Assembly (NCBI GenBank): GCA_002425405.1
Contig: DIME01000148.1
Coordinates: 1 to 61,975, forward strand
DNA length: 61,975 nucleotides
Source: Candidatus Accumulibacter vicinus
GTDB taxonomy: Bacteria > Pseudomonadota > Gammaproteobacteria > Burkholderiales > Rhodocyclaceae
Direction: 5' to 3'
Shown here: piece after piece, positions 32,895 through 41,796 of the stretch
Layout: the number at the start of each line of letters is the position of its first letter
Position numbering within the stretch: the first letter of the stretch is position 1
Translations under genes and position numbers: made by a program
The notes under the pieces: generated by a model
Told to the model about the DNA's origin: nothing
The model's database searches: none
The model's input: the letters and a program-made list of their open reading frames with translations, nothing else

Positions 32895-34580
32895 ATGAGT
32901 AGGGTTGCAAAAACGGATAAGGCAATGGTGGAAAATGTTGAAGACATCATTGGTTGGGTGCCGCCGGATCTGGGATTTGAGAGTCGGGGATTCAAGGAAA
33001 CGCTGAAGGCGGTTCTCGCATCACCCTTTCGCGATCCCGTCAGTGTTTTCAAGCATCAGGCGTCGCTGGCGGGCGAGATGTTCAAGATTCTGGCCGGCAA
33101 GTCGACACTCGCCCCGGACAAGACCGATCGGCGCTTTGCCGACCCCTCCTGGCATGAGAACCCGATGTATCGGCGGACGATGCAGGCGTATCTGGCCAAC
33201 AATGCGTACTGGCAATCGGTGATCGATGATCTGAAGGTCGATGAGACTGACCGTGAGCGTGCCCGCTTCTTCATTTCGTTGTTCACGGACGCGTTCTCGC
33301 CAACCAATAGCATGGCCCATCCGGCAGCACTCAAGAAGATGCTCGAGACCGGCGGCGAGAGCTTCAAGCGGGGCGCCAAGAACATGCTGCACGATCTGGT
33401 CAATGAAGGCGGGATGCCCAGCATGGTCGACAAGAGCGCCTTCAAGGTGGGCGAGAATCTCGCCATGAGCGAAGGTGCCGTGGTGTTCCGCAACGATCTC
33501 GTCGAACTGATTCAATACAAGCCGCTGGTGCCACAGGTTCACCAGCGCCCCTTCGTGATGCTGCCACCGCCGATCAACAAGTTCTATATCATGGACTTGA
33601 CGCCGGAGAAGAGCATGGTCCGCTACCTCCTGCAAAAGGGGCAGCAAGTCTTCATCATCAGTTGGCGTAATCCGAAACCAGAACATAGCGACTGGGACTT
33701 CAATACCTATGCCAGTTCCGCTCGCGAGGCACTGCTGGCCGCTCTGGATGTTTCGGGGGCGAAGGACTGCAACATCTGGGGTGGCTGTGCAGGTGGGATC
33801 ATCGGCTCGGTGATGCTGGCGCAAATGGCTGCGCGCCAGGAACGCCTGGTCAATTCCTTCACGCTCAACGTGACCATTCTTTATATGCCCACAGACTCGA
33901 TCATGGGAATGATGGCGACCGAAGGGCTCCTGAACAAGGCTCGCAAGCACACGGCCAAGAAAGGTGTCCTGGATGGCAAGGAAATGGCCAGGATGTTTGC
34001 CTGGCTGCGTCCCAACGATCTGGTCTGGAGCTACTGGGTCAACAATTACTTGATGGGCAACAAGCCGCCAGCATTCGATATTCTGTACTGGAACTGCGAC
34101 AATACCCGCCTGACTTCAAAGTTCCACACGGAATTGATGGACATCGTGGCCCGGAAGTATCTTGCCCACCCGGGTGAGTTCGAGTCGGGCGGTATTCCGA
34201 TTGATCTGAAGAAGGTTGAGTGCGACGTTTTTGCCATGGCCGGCGACACGGACCACATTACGCCCTGGAAGAACTGCTATGAGTCCACGATGTTCTTTGG
34301 TGGCAAGTGCGAGTTCGTCCTGAGCAATAGCGGACACATTCAGGCGATGATCAACCCGCCGGGCAACAAGAAGTCCATTTACTTCACCAATCCGGCACGC
34401 CTGGCGGATCCCGAGGAGTGGTTGGCGGGCGCCAAGACTAACCACGGCAGTTGGTGGGACAGATGGATCGTCTGGCTGAACGAGCGCTCGGGTGAGTTGG
34501 TTGCAGCACCGAAGGAATTGGGTAACGCATCGCACAAGCCGATGGATCCGGCACCGGGTACCTATGTTCTGGAGCCCTGA
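32895..34580 (+). CDS. phaC: Poly(3-hydroxyalkanoate) synthase, class II-like
   Basis: 561 residues, the size of Pseudomonas PhaC1/PhaC2. Close class II signatures run through the protein: GKSTLAPDKTDRRFADPSW, APTNSMAHPAALKKM-like FSPTNSMAHPAALKK, GGMPSMVDKSAFKVGENLA, FIISWRNP, and NDLVWSYWVNNYLMGNKPPAFDILYWN. The triad is Cys298 in WGGCAGG, Asp453 (DHITPWK) and His481 (NSGHIQ). Class II enzymes polymerise 3-hydroxyacyl-CoAs of 6-14 carbons, including phenyl-substituted ones in some strains. AAAGGAAAAGG precedes the ATG. A class II-like enzyme in a betaproteobacterium is unusual; class I is the norm. Confidence 0.9.
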   Translation: MSRVAKTDKAMVENVEDIIGWVPPDLGFESRGFKETLKAVLASPFRDPVSVFKHQASLAGEMFKILAGKSTLAPDKTDRRFADPSWHENPMYRRTMQAYLANNAYWQSVIDDLKVDETDRERARFFISLFTDAFSPTNSMAHPAALKKMLETGGESFKRGAKNMLHDLVNEGGMPSMVDKSAFKVGENLAMSEGAVVFRNDLVELIQYKPLVPQVHQRPFVMLPPPINKFYIMDLTPEKSMVRYLLQKGQQVFIISWRNPKPEHSDWDFNTYASSAREALLAALDVSGAKDCNIWGGCAGGIIGSVMLAQMAARQERLVNSFTLNVTILYMPTDSIMGMMATEGLLNKARKHTAKKGVLDGKEMARMFAWLRPNDLVWSYWVNNYLMGNKPPAFDILYWNCDNTRLTSKFHTELMDIVARKYLAHPGEFESGGIPIDLKKVECDVFAMAGDTDHITPWKNCYESTMFFGGKCEFVLSNSGHIQAMINPPGNKKSIYFTNPARLADPEEWLAGAKTNHGSWWDRWIVWLNERSGELVAAPKELGNASHKPMDPAPGTYVLEP

Positions 34581-34703
34581 TCGAATACCCGGGCTGGTCG
34601 GCCGGCGACCAAGGTTGCCGGACCGGATCTGCGATGTCTTGGGGTAGGCAATATGAAGTCGCGACGCCGGCAGTTCGGCGTTGCCTTTGGCAAGGGGTTG
34701 ACA

Positions 34704-35549
34704 ATGAAAATCAAGATGGTCGATGTAGGAAAACAGCGGATTCGTGTGGCCATCTGGCCCTCGGATCGACAAGGCGGCACGCCACTGCTGCTCATCAATG
34801 GAATCGGGGGCAGCATCGAGGTGCTGCGACCTTTTGCCGAACAATTGCCCAACACCGAGGTGATTGCCTTCGACGTGCCGGGAACCGGTGCCTCGGCGAC
34901 GCCGGTCATGCCGTTGAGAATGGGTGGTCTCGCGAAGCTGGTGGCGGGCATGTTGACCCAACTGGGCTACGGGCAGGTTGACGTGCTCGGCGTGTCATGG
35001 GGAGGAGCTTTGGCGCAGCAATTCGCGCATAGTTTTCCGGGTCGCTGCCGTCGCCTGATCCTGGCCGCGACGTCTACCGGTTTGTTCGCTGTGCCGGGCG
35101 ACCCGCGCGCCTTGTGGAAGCTGATGTCATCGAGCCGCTTCAACGATGCGGAGTCGATCGTGAAGCACGCTGACACCATCTACGGAGGGATATTCCGCAA
35201 GAACCCGGAGTATGCCCGGCAGCACATGAGCGAGATCGTTCCCCCGCGCACGCTTGGCTACCTCGGACAGATGTACGCCATCTGGGGCTGGACCAGTGTC
35301 CATTGGCTGTTCACGGTGAAGCAGCCGACGCTGATCATGGTGGGTCGTGACGACCCTCTGGTGCCAGCGGTCAATGGGAAGATCATGAAGGCCCTGATTC
35401 CCAATGCCGAGTTGGTGGAGCTCGATTGCGGGCATCTCTTTCTGGTCACCCAGGCAGAAATGGCCGTACCAATCGTCCGTCGCTTTCTCGATGAGCGCCG
35501 TAGCACGGCGGTTCAGCCGGCGCTCCTGCCGGCGGCACATTCGCGGTGA
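34704..35549 (+). CDS. phaZ: Intracellular medium-chain PHA depolymerase
   Basis: 281 residues. An alpha/beta hydrolase very like Pseudomonas PhaZ: LLLINGIGGSIEVL, EVIAFDVPGTGASATP, nucleophile Ser98 in VLGVSWGGALAQQFAH, TIYGGIFRKNPEYA, WGWTSVHWLF, VGRDDPLVP (acid) and DCGHLF (His). It would release 3-hydroxy acids from stored medium-chain PHA. The ATG at 34704 has AAGGGG upstream; an ATG at 34653 is possible but adds a segment without similarity. It follows phaC by 123 bases. In Pseudomonas phaZ lies between two synthase genes; only one is present here. Confidence 0.9.
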   Translation: MKIKMVDVGKQRIRVAIWPSDRQGGTPLLLINGIGGSIEVLRPFAEQLPNTEVIAFDVPGTGASATPVMPLRMGGLAKLVAGMLTQLGYGQVDVLGVSWGGALAQQFAHSFPGRCRRLILAATSTGLFAVPGDPRALWKLMSSSRFNDAESIVKHADTIYGGIFRKNPEYARQHMSEIVPPRTLGYLGQMYAIWGWTSVHWLFTVKQPTLIMVGRDDPLVPAVNGKIMKALIPNAELVELDCGHLFLVTQAEMAVPIVRRFLDERRSTAVQPALLPAAHSR

Positions 35550-35668
35550 AGGCCGGTCATTGATTGCTGTTGCGCTTGGTGGCTCCAACCGCAGTGTCCT
35601 TGTGCGGGCTGGAGCGCCAGGCCATTTTCTTGAGCGGCGCGATACGCCGTTTTTTTTGGAGGAGAAGC

Positions 35669-38053
35669 ATGAGTTCGCAACGTCTTGTTATTCGCAGAGC
35701 GGCAGTTCTTGGTTCCGGTGTGATGGGCGCACAGATTGCGGCGCACTTGGCCAACGCAGACGTGCCGGTCATTTTGTTCGATCTGGCCGCCAAGGAGGGT
35801 GATCCCAACGGTATCGTCAGGAAGGCCGTCGAGGGGTTGAAGAGAATGCAACCGGCGCCGCTGGTGACCAGAGACCGGCTGGCGAATATCGATGTCGGCA
35901 ACTATGACCAGCATCTCGATAAATTGCGCGAATGCGACCTGGTCATTGAGGCGATATCCGAAAAGATTGAATGGAAGGTCGACCTGTATCACAAGATTGC
36001 GCCGCATCTGAGCGACCAGGCCATCGTCGCTTCGAATACCTCCGGCATTTCGATCAACCAGTTGTCCGAGGCTTTTCCGGCCGAGCGCCGGTCACGCTTC
36101 TGCGGGGTGCACTTCTTCAACCCGCCGCGCTACATGCAACTGGTCGAGTTGATTCCGGCTGCGGCGACCGATGCGGCCATGTTCGACGCACTCGAATCCT
36201 GGCTGGTGACCCGCATGGGCAAGGGGGTTGTTCGCGCCAAGGATACGCCGAGTTTTGTCGCCAACCGGGTGGGTCTTTTCTCGATTCTGGCGGTCATGTA
36301 TCACACCGAGCAGTTCAAGCTCGGGTTCGACGAAGTCGACGCCCTGACCGGGCCGCGCATTGGCCGGCCCAAGAGCGCCACCTATCGCACCGCTGACGTG
36401 ATCGGTCTCGACACGCTGGCGCACGTGACCGATTCACAACAGCAGACCCTGCCCAACGATCCTTGGCGCGAGCACTTCAAGGTCCCGGCGTGGTTGGCCG
36501 CCCTGATTGGCAAAGGCGCGCTGGGGCAGAAGGCGGGTGGCGGCGTTTTCCGCAAGGTGGGACGCGACATTCATGTCCTCAACATGGCGTCGCTGGATTA
36601 TCAGCCTGCAGGCGCAGGTGTCGCCCCGGAAGTCGAACAGATCCTCAAGAACCGGAATGCCGCGGAACGTTTCGCCGCCTTGCGCGCCAGCGCTCATCCG
36701 CAGGCGCAGTTCCTGTGGGCGATGTTCCGCGATGTCTTTCATTACTGCGCCTATCATCTGGCAGAGATTGCCGATAACGCTCGCGACGTAGACTTTGCCA
36801 TGCGCTGGGGCTACGGCTGGGCGCAAGGACCCTTCGAGATCTGGCAGTCCGCTGGCTGGAAGGCCATCGCCGAAGCCATCGAACAGGACATCGCCGCCGG
36901 CAAGGCGATGTCGAGCGCTCCGCTACCCGCCTGGGTGGCCGCGCGCGACCATGTACATCAGGCTGAAGGTTCCTATTCGGCAGCCGAGAACGCGCTCAAA
37001 GCCCGCTCGAGTCTGCCGGTCTATGGTCGCCAACTGTTCCCCGACCTGATCGTCGGCGAGCAACACGAGCGTGGCGAAACCTTGATGGAGAACGACAGCG
37101 TGCGTATCTGGCGCATGTCCAAGGTGGATTCTCGCATCGCCATTCTGTCGTTCAAGAGCAAGATGCATTCGCTTGGCAAGGAGGTTGTCGAAGGAATTTA
37201 TCAGGCCGTGGCGATGGCCGAAGCCGATTTCGATGGCTTGGTCGTCTACCATGACGCCCCGTTTGCAGTCGGTGCCAATCTGCTCGAGGTGATGCAACTG
37301 GTCAAGGCAGAAAAATGGGATGAACTTGACAAGGTGGTTGCCCATTTTCAGGGCGCCACCAAGGCACTACGCTTTGCCCAGGTGCCGACCGTTGCTGCGG
37401 TGGATGGGATGGCCTTCGGCGGTGGAGCCGAAGTGGCGATGCATTGCGCGCACCGCGTCATGGCGCTGGAGAGCTACATCGGGCTGGTTGAAGCGGGTGT
37501 CGGTCTGATCCCGGCGGGTGGCGGCTGCAAGGAAATGGCGCGTCGGGCATCCGAAGCAGCCATGCGCCGCGGCCGGCAGGATCCCTGGGAAGAGATCCAG
37601 AAAGCCTTCGGTTCGATCATCCGCGGCATGACCTCGAAAAACGCCATCGACGCCAAGAGCATGGGTTTTGCGGCGGAGAGCGACACCGTCCTGTTCAACG
37701 CGCGCGAGCTTCCTTACGTCGCCATACGTCAGGCCCGGGCGATGTTCGAAGGCGCTTATCGACCCCCCATGCCGGCGCGCGCGATCAAGGTGGTTGGCCG
37801 TCCCGGCAATGCGACCTTGCACATGGATTTGGTGAACCTGCGCGAAGGCGGATTCATGAGTGCGCACGATTATGTGGTTTCCGAAGCGTCGGCCCTGGTG
37901 CTCTGCGGCGGTGACGTCGAGCCGGGAACGCTGGTCGATGAAGATTGGCTGCTCGGCATCGAGCGTCGTCAGTTCGTCGAGCTGCTGAAGAACGAGAAGA
38001 CGCAGCAGCGCATGACCTACATGCTCGAAAACGGCAAGCCCCTGCGCAATTGA
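35669..38053 (+). CDS. 3-hydroxyacyl-CoA dehydrogenase / enoyl-CoA hydratase, FadN-like (copy 1)
   Basis: 794 residues from the ATG at 35669, which follows GGAGGAGAA. The domain order is inverted relative to FadB. The NAD-binding dehydrogenase comes first (AAVLGSGVMGAQIAAHLANADVPVILFD, NTSGISI, GVHFFNPPRYMQLVEL, GRPKSATYRTADVIGLDTLAHV). The crotonase domain comes last (AAVDGMAFGGGAEVAMHC, GLVEAGVGLIPAGGGCKEMARRA). This is the layout of Bacillus FadN. It should catalyse steps two and three of beta-oxidation. It precedes a thiolase by 37 bases. A close paralogue pair lies at 43.3-46.9 kb. Confidence 0.9.
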   Translation: MSSQRLVIRRAAVLGSGVMGAQIAAHLANADVPVILFDLAAKEGDPNGIVRKAVEGLKRMQPAPLVTRDRLANIDVGNYDQHLDKLRECDLVIEAISEKIEWKVDLYHKIAPHLSDQAIVASNTSGISINQLSEAFPAERRSRFCGVHFFNPPRYMQLVELIPAAATDAAMFDALESWLVTRMGKGVVRAKDTPSFVANRVGLFSILAVMYHTEQFKLGFDEVDALTGPRIGRPKSATYRTADVIGLDTLAHVTDSQQQTLPNDPWREHFKVPAWLAALIGKGALGQKAGGGVFRKVGRDIHVLNMASLDYQPAGAGVAPEVEQILKNRNAAERFAALRASAHPQAQFLWAMFRDVFHYCAYHLAEIADNARDVDFAMRWGYGWAQGPFEIWQSAGWKAIAEAIEQDIAAGKAMSSAPLPAWVAARDHVHQAEGSYSAAENALKARSSLPVYGRQLFPDLIVGEQHERGETLMENDSVRIWRMSKVDSRIAILSFKSKMHSLGKEVVEGIYQAVAMAEADFDGLVVYHDAPFAVGANLLEVMQLVKAEKWDELDKVVAHFQGATKALRFAQVPTVAAVDGMAFGGGAEVAMHCAHRVMALESYIGLVEAGVGLIPAGGGCKEMARRASEAAMRRGRQDPWEEIQKAFGSIIRGMTSKNAIDAKSMGFAAESDTVLFNARELPYVAIRQARAMFEGAYRPPMPARAIKVVGRPGNATLHMDLVNLREGGFMSAHDYVVSEASALVLCGGDVEPGTLVDEDWLLGIERRQFVELLKNEKTQQRMTYMLENGKPLRN

Positions 38054-38090
38054 GCGACCATGATTTACGTTGATTTTCGGAGAGTTTGAG

Positions 38091-39287
38091 ATGAACAAGC
38101 AAATTCAAGACGCCTATATTGTCGCTGCGGCGCGCCTGCCGATCGGAAAGCGCAACGGTTACTACAAGACCACCCGCCCGGATGACATGCTGGTACACGC
38201 CATCAGGACGGTCCTGGGTCAAGCGCCGGCGCTTGACCCGGCGCTGATCGACGATATCGTCGCCGGTTGTGCCTTGCCCGAAGCCGAGCAGGGCCTGAAC
38301 GTCGCGCGCATGGCGGCGATGGTGGCCGGTTTGCCGCACGGTGTTCCGGGCGTGCAGGTCAACCGCTTCTGCTCGTCGGGTCTGCAAGCGGTCGCCATGG
38401 CGGCCGACCGGATTCGCCTCGGAGACGCCGACGTAATGATCGGTTGTGGTACCGAGACGATGAGCATGGTCACCATGCTGGGCAACAAGGTCGTCATCAA
38501 CCCCAGTATTTTTGAAGGCAACGACAATCTCGGCGTCGCTTTCGGGATGGGCATCACGGCCGAAAAAGTGGCCGAGCGCTGGCAGGTTGCACGCGAAGAC
38601 CAGGACGCCTTCGCGGCGGGATCGAATCAAAAGGCGATTGCCGCGATACGCGAAGGCAAGTTCACGGCCGAGACGGCTCCGTTTACCGTCAAGACCCGCG
38701 TACCCGACCCCGCCACCGGCGAGGTCAGGCTCGTCGAACGGGTGGTGGTGGACGACGAAGGGCCGCGTGCTGACGCGACGCCGGAAAAACTGGCGCAGAT
38801 GAAGCCGGTATTCGCTGCCAGGGGTTCGGTGACGGCAGGCAACAGTTCGCAGATGTCGGACGGCGCTGGGGCGGTACTGCTGGTTTCGGAGAAGATCCTG
38901 AAGCAGTTCGACCTGCAGCCGCTGGGCAGATTCGTCAGTTATTCGGTTCGCGGTGTGCCGCCCGAGATCATGGGCATCGGTCCAGTCGAAGCAATTCCCG
39001 ACGCGCTCAGGAAGGCCGGTTTGCAGAAATCCGACCTGGAGTGGATCGAGCTGAACGAAGCCTTCGCCGCCCAGGCGCTGGCGGTCATGCGTACCTGCGA
39101 GCTCGATCCGGCGCGTGTTAACCCGCTGGGCGGAGCGATCGCTCTCGGTCACCCCCTGGGAGCGACTGGCGCCATCAAGGTGGCCACGCTGCTGCATGGC
39201 CTGCGTCGCGAGAAGATGAAGTATGGCATGGTGAGCATGTGCATCGGTCACGGCATGGGTGCCGCCGGCATTTTCGAAGCGCTTTGA
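38091..39287 (+). CDS. Acetyl-CoA acyltransferase, FadA-like (copy 1)
   Basis: 398 residues from the ATG at 38091 (GGAGAG upstream). Thiolase motifs: AYIVAAARLPIGKRNG, acyl-accepting Cys in VNRFCSSGLQAVAMAADRIRLGDADVMIGCGTETMSM, NEAFAAQALAVMRT, GGAIALGHPLGATGA and CIGHGMGAAGIFEAL. It is very similar along its whole length to the thiolase at 45.7 kb, and both follow a FadN-like gene. It should perform the last, thiolytic step of beta-oxidation as partner of the upstream enzyme. Confidence 0.92.
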   Translation: MNKQIQDAYIVAAARLPIGKRNGYYKTTRPDDMLVHAIRTVLGQAPALDPALIDDIVAGCALPEAEQGLNVARMAAMVAGLPHGVPGVQVNRFCSSGLQAVAMAADRIRLGDADVMIGCGTETMSMVTMLGNKVVINPSIFEGNDNLGVAFGMGITAEKVAERWQVAREDQDAFAAGSNQKAIAAIREGKFTAETAPFTVKTRVPDPATGEVRLVERVVVDDEGPRADATPEKLAQMKPVFAARGSVTAGNSSQMSDGAGAVLLVSEKILKQFDLQPLGRFVSYSVRGVPPEIMGIGPVEAIPDALRKAGLQKSDLEWIELNEAFAAQALAVMRTCELDPARVNPLGGAIALGHPLGATGAIKVATLLHGLRREKMKYGMVSMCIGHGMGAAGIFEAL

Positions 39288-39311
39288 GTCGTACCCCGGC
39301 CAAGGTCTGAT

Positions 39312-39344
39312 GCTCCGGGGGACCGTCCAGCGGTCCTCCGGAGC
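39312..39344 (+). terminator. Terminator-like hairpin after thiolase copy 1
   Basis: GCTCCGGGGGACCG (39312-39325) and CGGTCCTCCGGAGC (39331-39344) form a 14-position stem with one mismatch and a 5-base loop, followed by CTTTGTTG. It could end the fadN-thiolase transcript, or reduce read-through into the next gene. Confidence 0.6.
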
Positions 39345-39433
39345 CTTTGTTGCGTACAGACCGGTCATCGAACGGCCGGGTCGGCGTTTTTCTTTCTTGG
39401 AGAGGGCCAGGGCGCCCCATCGGAGTTCCCAGC

Positions 39434-41539
39434 ATGTCGTCAGGTCTTGTCAGTTATCGTCGCGATGGCGAAATCGCTTTGGTCACGGTGGATAATCCGC
39501 CGGTAAACGCGCTGGCCCGGGAGGTACGTGCCAGTTTGTTGAACGCGATCCGGCAGGCGGAAGCGGACACAGAAGTCCGTGCGACGATCATTCTTTGCGC
39601 CGGGCGAACGTTCATCGCTGGTGCCGACGTCAGCGAGTTTGACCGACCGCCGCAGGAGCCGCATTTGCCGGCGGTGACGCAGGCCATCGAGAACGCGCTC
39701 AAGCCGGTGGTCGTGGCGCTACACGGGACGGCGCTGGGCGGCGGCTTCGAGATTGCGCTGGCCAGCCATTACCGGATTGCCACGGCGACGGCCAAGGTCG
39801 GCCTGCCGGAAGTCAGGCTGGGGGTCATCCCCGGCGCGGGTGGTACGCAGCGATTGCCGCGCCTGGTGGGCGTACCGACGGCCTTGCAGATGATCAGCAG
39901 CGGCGCAATCATCGCTGCCGAACGGGCGCTGGAAATCGGCGCCATCGACGAAATCGCAAAGGGCGATCTGGAAGCCGCGGCGATCGCCGCCGCACGCCGG
40001 CTTGCCACACCGGGCGCCGTCCCGCGGCGTACGGGTACCTTGCCGGTAGCACCGGTGGCAGCGGAGATTTTTCAGGAAGCACGACGGCAGGTGAGCGAGA
40101 AGCAGCGACACCTGCAAGCGCCCTTGACGGCGATCGAAGCGGTTGCCGCAGCGGCCAGCCTGTCTTTCGACGATGGGTTGCGGCGCGAACGCGAGTTGTT
40201 TCTCGAACGTCGGGCCTCGGCACAGGCGGCAGCACTGCGCAACGCCTTCCTCGGCGAGCGCGAGGTGGCCAAGGTTCCGGGGCTGGCCGCCGACGTACGG
40301 GCTCGCGAAATCGTGCAGGTCGCCGTCCTTGGCGCCGGCACGATGGGTGGCGGAATTGCCATGTGTTTCGCCAATGCCGGTTTCAGCGTCCTGCTCAAGG
40401 AAGTCGAAGCACTGGCGCTGGAAAGAGGAATGGCGACAATAAGGAAAAACTATCAGGCCAGCGTGTCGCGCGGCACGCTGTCGCCGCAGGACATGCAGCG
40501 CCGGCTTGAGTGCATCCATCCGACGCTGGACTGGCAGGCGCTTGCCGAGGTCGACCTGGTCGTCGAAGCCGTTTTCGAAGACCTTGATGTCAAACGTCAG
40601 GTGTTCGAACAACTGGACGCGATTGCCAAACCGGGCGCCATTCTCGCCACCAATACTTCCTATCTCGATGTCGCACAGATTGCCGAATTCACGCGGCGAC
40701 CGCAGGATGTGGTGGGAATGCACTTCTTCAGTCCAGCCAACGTCATGCGCTTGCTGGAAAACGTGCGCACGGACAGGACTGCGCCGGAGGTCCTGGCGAC
40801 GGTCATGCAACTCGGCAAGAAACTCGGCAAGATCGCCGTTCTCGTCGGGGGATGCGATGGTTTCGTTGGCAACCGCATGCTCGCGCAAAGAACACGCGAA
40901 GCCTGGTTCCTGCTGGAAGAAGGGGCGCTACCGCAGCAGGTGGACGCGGCGCTGGTCGATTTCGGATTTCCGATGGGACCTTTTGCGGTCAGCGATCTCG
41001 CCGGCCTCGATATCGGCTGGCGCAACCGCAAGGCCAGGGCACCGCTTCGCAAGCCAGGCGTGCGCGACTGTGATCTTCTCGATCAGGTTTGTCAGCTTGG
41101 ACGATTGGGTCAAAAAACCGGTGCCGGGTGGTACCGCTACGAATCCGGAAGCCGAACGCCACTGCCGGATGCAGCGATTGAGGAACTGATCGTCAAGCAT
41201 TCGCGGGCTCGAGGAATCGAGCGTCGAATGATCGATGATCAGGAGATCGTTGAACGCTGTCTCTTCTCCATGATCAACGAAGGCGCGAAGATTCTTGCCG
41301 AAGGCGTCGCCGCGCGTCCCATCGATGTCGATATGGTCTGGCTCAACGGTTACGGATTCCCGCCGTGGCGAGGCGGCCCTCTTTTTTACGCCGATCAATT
41401 GGGCCTGGCGCGGGTGTTGGCTACCATCGAAGACTACTGTGAGCGTTTCGGCCCGGACTTCTGGACACCGGCGCCGCTGCTCCGGGAACTGGTGGCGAGC
41501 GGTCGGACCCTCTATCCCCAGAGGCTGCTGTCTGACTGA
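39434..41539 (+). CDS. Enoyl-CoA hydratase / 3-hydroxyacyl-CoA dehydrogenase, FadB/FadJ-like
   Basis: 701 residues from the ATG at 39434, canonical hydratase-first order. The hydratase part has VDNPPVNAL, FIAGADVSEFD, GTALGGGFEIALASHYRIA and GLPEVRLGVIPGAGGTQRLPRL. The dehydrogenase begins near residue 295 with VAVLGAGTMGGGIAMCFANAGF, then NTSYLD, GMHFFSPANVM, MGPFAVSDLAGLDIG and a full final repeat ending WLNGYGFPPWRGGPLFYADQLGL. This is the peroxisomal-bifunctional-like branch. It is the third type of beta-oxidation fusion in the window. No strong ribosome site; the open frame continues upstream across the hairpin region. Confidence 0.9.
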   Translation: MSSGLVSYRRDGEIALVTVDNPPVNALAREVRASLLNAIRQAEADTEVRATIILCAGRTFIAGADVSEFDRPPQEPHLPAVTQAIENALKPVVVALHGTALGGGFEIALASHYRIATATAKVGLPEVRLGVIPGAGGTQRLPRLVGVPTALQMISSGAIIAAERALEIGAIDEIAKGDLEAAAIAAARRLATPGAVPRRTGTLPVAPVAAEIFQEARRQVSEKQRHLQAPLTAIEAVAAAASLSFDDGLRRERELFLERRASAQAAALRNAFLGEREVAKVPGLAADVRAREIVQVAVLGAGTMGGGIAMCFANAGFSVLLKEVEALALERGMATIRKNYQASVSRGTLSPQDMQRRLECIHPTLDWQALAEVDLVVEAVFEDLDVKRQVFEQLDAIAKPGAILATNTSYLDVAQIAEFTRRPQDVVGMHFFSPANVMRLLENVRTDRTAPEVLATVMQLGKKLGKIAVLVGGCDGFVGNRMLAQRTREAWFLLEEGALPQQVDAALVDFGFPMGPFAVSDLAGLDIGWRNRKARAPLRKPGVRDCDLLDQVCQLGRLGQKTGAGWYRYESGSRTPLPDAAIEELIVKHSRARGIERRMIDDQEIVERCLFSMINEGAKILAEGVAARPIDVDMVWLNGYGFPPWRGGPLFYADQLGLARVLATIEDYCERFGPDFWTPAPLLRELVASGRTLYPQRLLSD

Positions 41540-41796
41540 GGCGCGTTTGCCGAGGAGAGGAGACGAACACGGTGGCACTGCCACACGTGCCGGCAAGGCG
41601 CCTCCGTGTTGTAATAAAGCAACATGTGTGCAAGTGAGCGCGGCATCACGCCGAATGCTTGCAGATCTTTCTTGTGCAAGGACTTAGGATAGCAATTCAG
41701 AATAGCTTCCGGGGCGTGCCGCGAGAACCACGCTTACATCATATCGACACGGAGGACGCCATGTTGATACCACATATTTTCAAGGGGGAGTTGGAG

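Noticed and set aside
37854..39368. A 504-codon open frame antisense to thiolase copy 1
   Set aside because: The opposite strand encodes a thiolase with all catalytic motifs; the frame has no recognisable domain.
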